Source of the DNA: Altererythrobacter sp.
GTDB taxonomy: Bacteria > Pseudomonadota > Alphaproteobacteria > Sphingomonadales > Sphingomonadaceae
NCBI GenBank assembly: GCA_016793865.1
Contig: JAEULJ010000007.1
Span: forward strand, 310,001-374,000
Direction: 5' to 3'
DNA: 64,000 bases
In this document: positions 1 through 9,578 of the stretch, one piece after another
How positions within the stretch are numbered: position 1 is the first letter of the stretch
Layout of the letters: the number at the start of each line of letters is the position of its first letter
Position numbers and translations under genes: made by a program
Notes under the pieces: model-generated
The model's database searches: none
What the model saw: the letters and a program-made list of their open reading frames with translations, nothing else
What the model was told of the DNA's origin: nothing

Positions 1-31
1 GGCACGGGAGCCCGTTGGGGAGTACCGGGTC

Positions 32-502
32 ATGTCCATTCTGAAATGCGCCGCCGCCGTTTCCGTCGCTCTCGCGACCATCGCGGCACCGCTGCCGGCT
101 CTGGCAGGCACGGGAAGCGAGGCGGAGGCACTGCGAAAGCTCGACATCATGCTGATGGTGACCTCGCTGCGCTGCCGCACCACCGCCCACAACTTCCAGG
201 CCGATTACCAGCGGTTCTCGAGCACAAACCTGACCACTCTCAATGCCGCCGCCCGCAGCTTGCATACGAGCATGTCGCATACCGCCGGAAAGGCCGGTGC
301 CAAGAGGGCGCTCGACCGGATCAGCGTCGGCATGGCCAATGAATATGGCCGTGGACACCCTTGGCTGACCTGCGGCGAGCTCAAGCGGATCACCGGGGAA
401 CTGGCGTCGGGGCGCAGGACTCAAGGCGAACTTTCCGCCGCGGCGGATGAACTGCTCGCGAGCCATCCGCGTGGGCAATGGACGATGGCCCTAGCTCGCT
501 GA
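32..502 (+). CDS. Small exported protein of unknown function
   Basis: The 156-residue product starts with a signal peptide: a hydrophobic stretch of about 20 residues ending in ALA, with probable cleavage before GTG near residue 26. The mature part is about 130 residues, mostly helical by composition, with two cysteines (near residues 48 and 114) that could form a disulfide in the periplasm. I see no catalytic motif and do not recognise the family. The ATG at 32 opens the frame just before the signal peptide, which supports this start. It lies upstream of ahcY on the same strand but is separated from it by a strong hairpin, so it is probably a separate transcript. Codon use looks like that of the neighbouring genes. 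Confidence 0.65.
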   Translation: MSILKCAAAVSVALATIAAPLPALAGTGSEAEALRKLDIMLMVTSLRCRTTAHNFQADYQRFSSTNLTTLNAAARSLHTSMSHTAGKAGAKRALDRISVGMANEYGRGHPWLTCGELKRITGELASGRRTQGELSAAADELLASHPRGQWTMALAR

Positions 503-558
503 GCAGCGAGACGGGGGGCGGGCGCAGGCATGGTTGCCCTGCGAGCCGTCAGGGGGTA

Positions 559-589
559 GGGGCGGCGCCGATCTTCAAGGCGCCGCCCC
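559..589. terminator. Perfect 11-bp hairpin between the exported-protein gene and ahcY
   Basis: The arms GGGGCGGCGCC and GGCGCCGCCCC flank a 9-nt loop. The downstream side is only weakly T-rich (GCTTCGTTCGG), so this is either an imperfect rho-independent terminator for the upstream gene or a structured element in the ahcY leader. I see no match to the conserved core of SAH riboswitches. Confidence 0.45.
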
Positions 590-635
590 GCTTCGTTCGG
601 GGTCTGGTGCAACTCCCTGAACCAAAGGACCATTC

Positions 636-2042
<1,407 letters not shown>

Positions 2043-2110
2043 GGACAGGCGCGGGGTTGTAAGCTCCCGCGCCGTTGCATCGTGCGCCGCGTGACCCTAG
2101 CGACCTCGGG

Positions 2111-4456
2111 ATGAGCGATGCTTCGCCCGTTTTCGTGATCCTTGTCGGCCTGCTGCTGGCCTTGTGGACGGCGGGGGCTGGCTGGGTGATGTTGCGTGCC
2201 AGTACGCGCGCCGCCCAGGGCGAGGCCGCGCGCAAGACCGCCCGCCGCCTGGCGCGTATGATCGAGGACGCGCCGGCGATCCCGATGCTGGTGCGCGCGG
2301 ATGGCAGGATCGAAGCGCCGGAGAGGCTCGCCGGGTGGCTGGGGCTCGACGCCTTGCCGTCCTATCTCGGCGATCTCGCGCGCACCGACGGCAAGGGCCT
2401 GTCGCCGGATCAGGCGGCCGAGCTGGTCGCCGCAGTCAAGCGCACACAGCGCACTGCGGCGCCTTTTTCCTGGTCGCTGACCCCGCCGGGTTCGCGGCGC
2501 GGCCTCGCTCTGCGCGGGATTCTGGCGGACCCGGCGGTCTCGCCCAGCGGATCGGCCTTGGTGTGGATCTTCGATTTCACCCAGAGCGAGCGGGAGCTCG
2601 CGCAGCTTCGCCGCGATGCGGCCCGCGCCCGTGAGGATTTCAGCGCGCTGGTCGGTTTGATCGAAGCAGCGCCGATACCGATGTGGTTCCGGGGCAACGA
2701 TCACAAGTTGAGGCTGGTGAACGCGGCCTATGTGGCTGCGGTGGGCGCGCCGGGGCCAGAGGCGGTCGTCGACGGGCAGATCGAGCTGGTCGAAGCGAGC
2801 GGGGGCCAGAGCGCCGCGGAGGTCGCACGCCGCGCGGCCGATCGCCGCAAGCCGGTGGAGCGGGTGGTGGCGGCCACCATCAACGGTGCCCGCCGCACGC
2901 TGCGGGTGACGGACCTGCCGCTCTCGGCCGAGGGCGTGGCGGGCTATGCGATCGACATCGAGGACCAGGAGGAGGTCGCGCGCGCCTTCCGCGCCTTCCG
3001 CGAAGCGCAGCGTTCGATGCTCGACCAGATTTCCATGGGCGTCGCCCAGTTCGATGCCGAGCGTAGGATATCCTTCGCCAACCAGCCCTTCTATCGCGTG
3101 TTCAACCTCCCGCCCGGCGTCGTGGGCGAGCGCACGACCTTCGAGCAGGTGCTTCGGCTGGCCCGCGAGAACGAGCGCATTCCCGAGGTTCGTGACTTCC
3201 CCGCCTGGCGCGAGGAGAAGATCGACTGGTTCCGCCGCAGCGAGACGGTGGAGGAGCACTGGCCGCTGCGTGAGAGCGTCCATCTTCGCATTATCGCGCA
3301 GCCCATGCCCGATGGCGGGCTGGTGCTGATCGCGGAAGACCGCACCGAGCAGCTCGCGCTTTCTGCCGTGCGCGACACCTTGCTGCGGACCCGCGCGGCA
3401 ACCTTCGACAATCTGTTCGAGGCGCTGGCGGTCTTCGCGCCCGGAGGCCATCTCGATCTGTGGAATCGCGGCTTTCCCCACGCATGGGGGATCGAGCCCG
3501 AGCAACTCGAGGCGAAGCCCCAGGCGAGCGCGCTTCTCGAAGCGATCGCCGGCAAGCTTGCCGACCCTGCAAAAGTCGTCGTTATCGGCGAAGCGATCCG
3601 GCAGGCCACGCTCGACCGGCATCGCGGCGAAGGGGAGGCCGAACTGGCTGACGGACGCACGCTCGAGTTCGCCTGCGTGCCCCTGCCTGACGGGAACGGT
3701 TTGTTCACGGTGCTGGATGTCACCGCTTCTCGCCAGGCCGAAGGTGCGCTGCGCGAACGCAATCGCGCGCTGGAGGAAGCCGATGCCGTAATGACCCGGT
3801 TCCTGGCGAATATGAGCTATGAGTTCCGCACCCCGCTCACTTCCATCGGCGGCTTTGCCGAGCTGTTGGTAAGCGGCGTCGGAGGGGAGCTTGGCCCACA
3901 GGCGCGCGAATACGCGCAGGCGATCGCGCAGTCCGTGGGCAAGCTGACCGAGCAGGTGGAGAATGTCCTCGACCTGTCGCAGAGCGAGGCCGGGCTGATG
4001 CCGCTCCACAAGCAGCCGATCGACCTCTTGCCGCTCCTTTCCCGGCTCGTTCGCCAGCGCGAGGAGCGCATCCTGGAGGCCGGCCTGACGCTCAACCTGC
4101 GCGGCGATGCCGGGCGCAAGGTCGATGCGGATGCCTCGCAGCTTGGCCGGGCGCTGGGGCATCTGCTCGACAATGCGTTGGCGGCAACGCCCCGCGACGG
4201 TCGCATCGCGATCGATATCAAGCCTGTTGAGGCGGGCCTGCGGGTCACGATCGCCGATACCGGCAAGGGAATGGCCCAGGCCGAGATGGCGCGGGCACTG
4301 GAAGGGCTGAGAGCCAGCGGGGAGGGCGGAGCGGTGGAGCGGCGCCAGGGGCTGGGCCTGCCACTCGCGCGGCGCCTGATCGAGGCGCATGGGGGAACCT
4401 TTGAGATCGTCAGCCGCCCCGGCGCCGGCACCACCGTCACCGTGGTCCTGCCGTGA
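2111..4456 (+). CDS. divL: DivL-like PAS sensor pseudokinase (Tyr in place of phospho-acceptor His)
   Basis: Membrane-anchored sensor kinase homologue of 781 residues. One N-terminal transmembrane segment (about residues 6-27) is followed by PAS-like sensory regions, a dimerisation/H-box helix and an HATPase domain. The H-box reads NMSYEFRTPLTS: the histidine of ordinary kinases is replaced by tyrosine (about residue 570, codon 3818-3820). The ATP-binding boxes are intact (DNALAA near 687, DTGKGM near 716, GLGLPLARRLIEAHGG near 747). Caulobacter DivL carries the same His-to-Tyr change and controls the CckA-CtrA cell-cycle phosphorelay through DivK, so a DivL role is inferred here. ATG 2111 is chosen because it directly precedes the membrane segment; a TTG at 2075 would add 12 residues. 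The 3' end overlaps tsaE by 4 bases. Confidence 0.85.
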   Translation: MSDASPVFVILVGLLLALWTAGAGWVMLRASTRAAQGEAARKTARRLARMIEDAPAIPMLVRADGRIEAPERLAGWLGLDALPSYLGDLARTDGKGLSPDQAAELVAAVKRTQRTAAPFSWSLTPPGSRRGLALRGILADPAVSPSGSALVWIFDFTQSERELAQLRRDAARAREDFSALVGLIEAAPIPMWFRGNDHKLRLVNAAYVAAVGAPGPEAVVDGQIELVEASGGQSAAEVARRAADRRKPVERVVAATINGARRTLRVTDLPLSAEGVAGYAIDIEDQEEVARAFRAFREAQRSMLDQISMGVAQFDAERRISFANQPFYRVFNLPPGVVGERTTFEQVLRLARENERIPEVRDFPAWREEKIDWFRRSETVEEHWPLRESVHLRIIAQPMPDGGLVLIAEDRTEQLALSAVRDTLLRTRAATFDNLFEALAVFAPGGHLDLWNRGFPHAWGIEPEQLEAKPQASALLEAIAGKLADPAKVVVIGEAIRQATLDRHRGEGEAELADGRTLEFACVPLPDGNGLFTVLDVTASRQAEGALRERNRALEEADAVMTRFLANMSYEFRTPLTSIGGFAELLVSGVGGELGPQAREYAQAIAQSVGKLTEQVENVLDLSQSEAGLMPLHKQPIDLLPLLSRLVRQREERILEAGLTLNLRGDAGRKVDADASQLGRALGHLLDNALAATPRDGRIAIDIKPVEAGLRVTIADTGKGMAQAEMARALEGLRASGEGGAVERRQGLGLPLARRLIEAHGGTFEIVSRPGAGTTVTVVLP

Positions 4457-4890
4457 TCCTGGCGCTGCCGGACCTGGCGTCGATGGAGGCCTTGGGGCGG
4501 CGCATCGCGGCGAAGCTGCGGCCCGGCGATGTGGTGGCGCTGAGCGGGCCCCTGGGAGCGGGCAAGACCACGCTCGCGCGCGAGATATTGGCCGGATGCG
4601 GCCACGCTGGCGAGGTGCCGTCGCCCAGCTTCACCATTCTAGAGACTTATCCCGATTGTACGCCGCCGCTCGTACACGCCGACTTCTATCGACTCGAATC
4701 TCCGGCCGAAGCCGCGGAACTGGGCCTCGACGAGTATCGGGAGAATGCCGTGCTGATCGCGGAATGGCCGGAACGCCTTGGCGGCTTCGCCGGGGAAGCC
4801 GGTTGCCTGGCCATAACGCTTGTGCCGGAGGCGGCAGGGCGCAGGGCCATTGTGAAAGCCGGCGCGGCTTGGCAAGGGCGCTCGCCATGA
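4453..4890 (+). CDS. tsaE: tRNA threonylcarbamoyladenosine biosynthesis ATPase TsaE
   Basis: P-loop ATPase of 145 residues that works with TsaB/TsaD in making the t6A modification at position 37 of ANN-decoding tRNAs. The Walker A motif GPLGAGKTT is near residues 32-40. The family motif SPSFTILETY follows, then HADFYRL and the IAEWPERLG region near the C-terminus. The length is usual for the family. It starts at GTG 4453, overlapping the divL stop, and its own stop overlaps the amgK start (ATGA), so translation is probably coupled. TsaB and TsaD are not in this window. Confidence 0.95.
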   Translation: MILALPDLASMEALGRRIAAKLRPGDVVALSGPLGAGKTTLAREILAGCGHAGEVPSPSFTILETYPDCTPPLVHADFYRLESPAEAAELGLDEYRENAVLIAEWPERLGGFAGEAGCLAITLVPEAAGRRAIVKAGAAWQGRSP

Positions 4891-5864
4891 ATGCTTTGCC
4901 CCAGGGTATCCACGCCTTCCTGACCACTGCGGGTCGAGGCAACAGCGCCATCGTCCCGCTGCCGGGTGATGCGTCCTTCAGGCGCTATTTCCGCATTGGC
5001 GGGAGTGGTGCGCGCAGTGCGATGTTGATGCACGCCCCACCGCCGCACGAGGACCCCCGGCCGTTCCTCAAGGTGGCGCGCTGGCTGAAGGACAACGGCC
5101 TTCGTGCCCCCGGGATCGAGGCCGACGATCCTACCGGAGGCTGGGTGCTGACCGAGGACTTCGGCGACTGGCGGCTTCGCGAGTGGCTCGACGCGAACCC
5201 GGGCGACGAGGCGCGGCTCTATTCCGGCGCGGTCGATGCGCTGGTTGCGCTCCACAAGATCCCGCCTGGGCCTTTCGCGCCTTATGATCTGGCGGAATAT
5301 CAGCGTGAGGCCGGGCTGTTCACCGAATGGTTCTGCCCGGCCAAGGGCCTGGAAGTGGACGAGCGGGGCTGGCGCTCGGCATGGGACGTGGTCCTCGCTC
5401 CGATGCTTGCGCGGCAGACGCCGGGTGTCACCGTGCTCAAGGACTATCATTCCGAGAACATCATGCTCCCTCCCGATGGCTCGCAGGGGCTGATCGATTT
5501 CCAGGACGCGATGCTCGGCCACCCGGCATATGACCTGGTCAGCCTGCTCCAGGACGCGCGGCGCGACGTGTCGCCATTGGTGGAACGGGCGATGATCGAT
5601 CGCTATCTGGCTGCGGCGCAGCCCGGTGCAGACTTCGCATCGGATTACGCGGTCCTTGGCGCGCAGCGGAACGCCAAGATCGTGGGTGTGTTCACCCGGC
5701 TCGCCAAGCGCGATGGCAAGCCCCGCTATCTCGAGATGATCCCCCGCGTCTGGGGGCTCCTCGAACGCGATCTGGCGGACCCCGCGCTCAAGCCGGTTGC
5801 CGTATGGTTCGCGGAGAATATCCCCCGGTCCGTCCGCAACTTTCCGGGCGGCACGGTCGCATGA
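4887..5864 (+). CDS. amgK: N-acetylmuramate/N-acetylglucosamine anomeric kinase AmgK
   Basis: Cytosolic sugar kinase with an aminoglycoside-phosphotransferase fold, 325 residues. In the family it phosphorylates MurNAc at C1, the first step of a peptidoglycan-recycling bypass that avoids de novo UDP-MurNAc synthesis. The sequence shows the APH catalytic loop KDYHSENIML, followed by the metal-binding LIDFQDAMLGHPAYDL. An N-terminal GDASFRRYFR segment is typical of this subfamily. ATG 4887 overlaps the tsaE stop, and the gene's stop overlaps the start of murU, its pathway partner, which strongly supports this assignment over a drug-resistance kinase. Confidence 0.92.
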   Translation: MNALPQGIHAFLTTAGRGNSAIVPLPGDASFRRYFRIGGSGARSAMLMHAPPPHEDPRPFLKVARWLKDNGLRAPGIEADDPTGGWVLTEDFGDWRLREWLDANPGDEARLYSGAVDALVALHKIPPGPFAPYDLAEYQREAGLFTEWFCPAKGLEVDERGWRSAWDVVLAPMLARQTPGVTVLKDYHSENIMLPPDGSQGLIDFQDAMLGHPAYDLVSLLQDARRDVSPLVERAMIDRYLAAAQPGADFASDYAVLGAQRNAKIVGVFTRLAKRDGKPRYLEMIPRVWGLLERDLADPALKPVAVWFAENIPRSVRNFPGGTVA

Positions 5865-6583
5865 CGTTGGCTACCGACACAGCGATGGTCATGGCGGCAG
5901 GCCTGGGCAAGCGGATGCGCCCGCTCACCGCCGCGCAGCCCAAGCCGCTGGTGCGCGTGGCCGGGCGGGCGCTGATCGACCACGCGCTCGACAGGCTCGT
6001 GGATGCGGGCGTCGCGAGGGCGGTGGTCAACGTCCACTACCTCGCCGATTCGCTCGAAGCCCACCTGCAGAACCGTACTGAGCCGTCCATCGCCATCTCC
6101 GACGAGCGGGGCGGGTTGCTGGAAACGGGGGGCGGGATGGTCAAGGCGCATGACGCCGGCCTGCTGCCCGATCCGTTCTTCTGCGTGAACGCCGACAGCA
6201 TCTGGCTCGATGGCCCGCGCAATGCCTTTGCGGACCTTTCCAGCCAATGGGATGCAGCCGTGATGGATGCGCTTCTGCTCCTGGTGCCGCACGCCCGCGC
6301 GCGCAATTTCGCGGGGGCCGGGGATTTCTACATGGATCCCCGTGGACGCCTGCGGCGAAAGGTGCCGGGGCGCGTGGCACCCTACATCTACACTGGCATT
6401 CAGCTCGTTTCGCACCGGCTGCTCCGCGATCCGCCGACCGACGGCCCGTTCTCGACCAATCTCCTGTGGGACCGGGCGATCGCCGACGGGCGGCTCTACG
6501 GTGTGGTCTTCACGGGCGAATGGCTGGAAGTGGGACAGCCGAGCCATGTTGCTGCCACGGAGGGTTACCTCGCGGGTGGCTGA
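5861..6583 (+). CDS. murU: N-acetylmuramate-1-phosphate uridylyltransferase MurU
   Basis: Nucleotidyltransferase of 240 residues that converts MurNAc-1-phosphate plus UTP to UDP-MurNAc, the step after AmgK. The N-terminal signature AMVMAAGLGKRMRPLT followed by QPKPLVRVAGRALIDH is the nucleotide-binding motif of sugar-phosphate nucleotidyltransferases. A metal-ligand region FFCVNADSIW lies further on. ATG 5861 is chosen because it overlaps the amgK stop by 4 bases and precedes the signature closely; an upstream GTG at 5804 would lie inside amgK. Confidence 0.92.
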   Translation: MTLATDTAMVMAAGLGKRMRPLTAAQPKPLVRVAGRALIDHALDRLVDAGVARAVVNVHYLADSLEAHLQNRTEPSIAISDERGGLLETGGGMVKAHDAGLLPDPFFCVNADSIWLDGPRNAFADLSSQWDAAVMDALLLLVPHARARNFAGAGDFYMDPRGRLRRKVPGRVAPYIYTGIQLVSHRLLRDPPTDGPFSTNLLWDRAIADGRLYGVVFTGEWLEVGQPSHVAATEGYLAGG

Positions 6584-9578
6584 GCGGTCCGGCCCCAAGG
6601 TCTTTTCCATCGCCGCGCATCGCGGTTTTGCCGATGCTCTGGTCGCCGGGCTGGTCCCGCGATACCACGAACCCGACTATGGCCTTGCCCGCCTGACGTT
6701 GCTGGTGCCGAGCGCCCGCGCTCGCCGGACGATCGGGGAAGCGTTCATCCGCCATTTCGGCGCCGACGGGAAGGCGGGAATGCTGATGCCCCGCATGGCG
6801 GTGGTGGGCGATCTCGACCTCGACGAAGCGCTGGGCGCCATGCTCGATCCGCTCGGTGCGGAGAACATCCCACGCGCGGTCGATCCCACGCGGCGCTGGC
6901 TGACACTTGCGCGCTTGCTTGAGGAGGAACTGGGCGAGAAGGCTCCGCGCGGGGCCGCACTGCTCCGGCTGGCGCGCGAGATCGCGGCGACAATGGATCG
7001 GCTGCTGTTCGAGGAGATCGAGCCGGGCGATCTCATGCAGGATCGCGTTCTCGACCTGATGGGCGATCTTGCAGGTCATTGGCAGGATTCGCTTGTCACC
7101 TTCGCCAGGGTGCAGGCGCGGTGGCGCTCCCGGCTTGACGATTGGGACGCGGTGGACGCCGCGACCCGCCGGAACGAGTTGTTCCGCCATGCCGCCCGGC
7201 GCTGGGGTTCCGATCCGCCCGGCCTGCCGATCGTGGCGGCGGGCGTGACCAGCGCGGCGCCGGCGCTCGCCGCGCTTCTGCGCGTGGTGAGCGAAATGCC
7301 GCTGGGCGCGGTGGTGCTGCCCGATCTCGACCTTTCGATGGACGATGCGGTGTGGGAGGAGCTCGGGCGCGCCGGGGCGGCGCCCGAGCCAGGCGCGGCG
7401 CCCTTCGCGAGGGACGACGCCGTCAGCCATCCGCAATATCACCTGAAGCTCCTGCTGAACCGCATGGGCGTCGCGCGGGCGGAGGTGCGGCCCTGGCATC
7501 GCCGCGGAGAGACCGCCGCTCCTCCGGAGCGCAGCCACGCCATCTCGGCGCTGTTCCTGCCGCCGGAAGCGAGCCGGCGCTGGATAGATCTGTCACCGGA
7601 CAAGCGCCGCCTGACCGGTGTCAGGATCATGCAGACCGCCACGCCGGAAGAGGAGGCGCAGGCGGTGGCGCTGCTGGTGCGCGAGGCGCTCGAAATGCCG
7701 GGCAGGAGGGTGGCGGTTATCACGCCGGATCGGGCGTTGGCGCGGCGCATCGTGAACCATCTCGGGCGCTGGGGCATCCTATCCGACGACAGCGCTGGCC
7801 GCCCGCTATCGCACACTGCCGCCGGACGACTTCTCCTGCTGGCCGTGGAGGTGGCGTCCGGTGGGGCGGCGCCCGTGGCGCTCACCGCCTTGCTGATGCA
7901 TCCTTTGGCCAGCGGCGGGCACGACCGGCGGGAATGGCTGGCGCATCTCCGCGTGCTGGAGCGCGCCCTGCGCGGTCCGCGCCCGCGCGAGGGGTTGGCG
8001 CCGCTTTCGGAGTTGGTGGCCGACAAGGCGCGCCACAATCCGGGCCTCTCAGCGTGGTGGGAAGGGGTTGAGAGCATTCTGCGCCCCCTGCTGGAGCTGG
8101 AACCCGAACTGCCGCTTGCCGACGCTCTGGAAGCGGCTGTTGCCGCCGCCGGTGCGCTGGCCGGGGATGCGCTGTGGGCGCGCGAGGACGGGCGCACGCT
8201 GGCGCGCTTCGTTGAGGAGCTGACGCTCATCGCGCGCGAGGCCGGCACCGTGATCGAAGCCGCTCAGCTCAACCTGATCCTGCGCGATGCGATGGACGAA
8301 ATCGCCGTCCGCCCACCCTGGGGCGGCCACGGGCGCGTGGCGATATACGGCCTGATCGAATCGCGCATGAGCCGGACCGACCTCGCCATCTGCGCCGGTC
8401 TCAACGAAGGCACATGGCCGGGGCGCGGTGCGGTCGACGCGTTGCTCGCACCACCGGTGTTGCGTTCGCTGGGGGTGCCCGGCGCGGATTTCCGCATAGG
8501 GCTGTCGGCCCATGATCTCGCGGGGGCGCTCGGAGCGCCGGAGGTGGTGTTGAGCCGCGCCGCCCGAGACGAGGGCGGTCCCGCCATCCCCTCGCGCTTC
8601 CTGCTGCGCGTACAGGCGCTGCTGGGCGATCTGGGCGACAGCCACCGGGAAACTCGTGCGGTCGAATGGGCGCGGGCGCTGATGCGGTCGGAGAAGGCGC
8701 CGCACTATCCACGCCCCGCGCCGAAACCCACGCAAGAGCAGAGGGCGGTCGATATCTCGGCCACCGCGCTCGATCGGCTGCTCGGCGATCCCTTCCAGTT
8801 CTACGCCGGGCAGATCATGCGGCTGAAGGAGATGGAGCCGATCGAGGACGAGCCGGGGCCGAAATGGCAGGGCATCGTGGCGCACGCCATCCTCCAGCGC
8901 TGGCACGAGGCGCGACGCCAGGACCCGGAGGTCAACATCGCGGCGTTGATGGGCGTGGTGATGGACGAACAGAACGCCCATCCCGTTCTGCGGGCGCTGT
9001 GGGAGCCTCGCCTGTCCGCCGCGCTCGAATGGGTGGCGCAGGAGGTACGCGCCTCGGATCGCGAGGTGCTGGCGGTGGAAGAGGATGCGGCCGGCGAGTT
9101 CACCTTCGAGGGCGTACGTATCCACGGCAAGCCCGACCGCATCGACCGCATCCCCGGCGGGGGCGTGGCCATCGTCGACTACAAGAGCGGCCAGCCGCCA
9201 AGCGCCGCACAGGTGGAGAAGGGGTTCGCTCTCCAGCTCGGCGTTCTGGGCCTGATCGCCGAAGCGGGCGGCTTCGCGAAAGCGCCGGGCCACCCCGAGG
9301 CATTCGAATACTGGTCGCTGGGCAAGTCGGACAAGAGCCCGACGGGCTTCGGCTATATCGAGACTCCGCTGAAGGTCGGGCGCAAGACCAGCGGGCTGCT
9401 GCCTGAGGAACTGCTGCCGCATACCGAGGCGAAGCTGCGCCAGGCGCTGCGCGACTATATCCGCGGGGACGCCCCCTTCCTCGCGCGGCCCAACCCCGAC
9501 TATCCCGGCTACGCCAGCTACGACCAGCTCATGCGTCTCGCCGAATGGCTGCCGCGCAGCGACGAGGAACCGCAATGA
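6576..9578 (+). CDS. addB: AddB subunit of the AddAB double-strand-break repair helicase-nuclease
   Basis: Product of about 1,000 residues forming the AddB half of the complex that resects double-strand breaks for RecA-dependent recombination. The C-terminal quarter carries the RecB-type nuclease elements: GIVAHAILQRWHEAR, GKPDRIDRI and IVDYKSGQPP. The N-terminus (SIAAHRGFADALV) opens a degenerate helicase-like region, as in alphaproteobacterial AddB proteins, which lack the Fe-S cysteines of the Bacillus form. I chose GTG 6576, overlapping the murU stop; ATG 6546 would add 10 residues. The stop overlaps addA by 4 bases, so the two subunits should be made in a coupled way. Confidence 0.93.
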   Translation: MAERSGPKVFSIAAHRGFADALVAGLVPRYHEPDYGLARLTLLVPSARARRTIGEAFIRHFGADGKAGMLMPRMAVVGDLDLDEALGAMLDPLGAENIPRAVDPTRRWLTLARLLEEELGEKAPRGAALLRLAREIAATMDRLLFEEIEPGDLMQDRVLDLMGDLAGHWQDSLVTFARVQARWRSRLDDWDAVDAATRRNELFRHAARRWGSDPPGLPIVAAGVTSAAPALAALLRVVSEMPLGAVVLPDLDLSMDDAVWEELGRAGAAPEPGAAPFARDDAVSHPQYHLKLLLNRMGVARAEVRPWHRRGETAAPPERSHAISALFLPPEASRRWIDLSPDKRRLTGVRIMQTATPEEEAQAVALLVREALEMPGRRVAVITPDRALARRIVNHLGRWGILSDDSAGRPLSHTAAGRLLLLAVEVASGGAAPVALTALLMHPLASGGHDRREWLAHLRVLERALRGPRPREGLAPLSELVADKARHNPGLSAWWEGVESILRPLLELEPELPLADALEAAVAAAGALAGDALWAREDGRTLARFVEELTLIAREAGTVIEAAQLNLILRDAMDEIAVRPPWGGHGRVAIYGLIESRMSRTDLAICAGLNEGTWPGRGAVDALLAPPVLRSLGVPGADFRIGLSAHDLAGALGAPEVVLSRAARDEGGPAIPSRFLLRVQALLGDLGDSHRETRAVEWARALMRSEKAPHYPRPAPKPTQEQRAVDISATALDRLLGDPFQFYAGQIMRLKEMEPIEDEPGPKWQGIVAHAILQRWHEARRQDPEVNIAALMGVVMDEQNAHPVLRALWEPRLSAALEWVAQEVRASDREVLAVEEDAAGEFTFEGVRIHGKPDRIDRIPGGGVAIVDYKSGQPPSAAQVEKGFALQLGVLGLIAEAGGFAKAPGHPEAFEYWSLGKSDKSPTGFGYIETPLKVGRKTSGLLPEELLPHTEAKLRQALRDYIRGDAPFLARPNPDYPGYASYDQLMRLAEWLPRSDEEPQ

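Noticed and set aside
503-635. SAH riboswitch before ahcY
   Set aside because: I could not find the conserved core sequences; only a simple hairpin is present.
4887-5864. Aminoglycoside-resistance kinase
   Set aside because: The fold is APH-like, but the immediate linkage to murU and the sequence type indicate the cell-wall sugar kinase AmgK.
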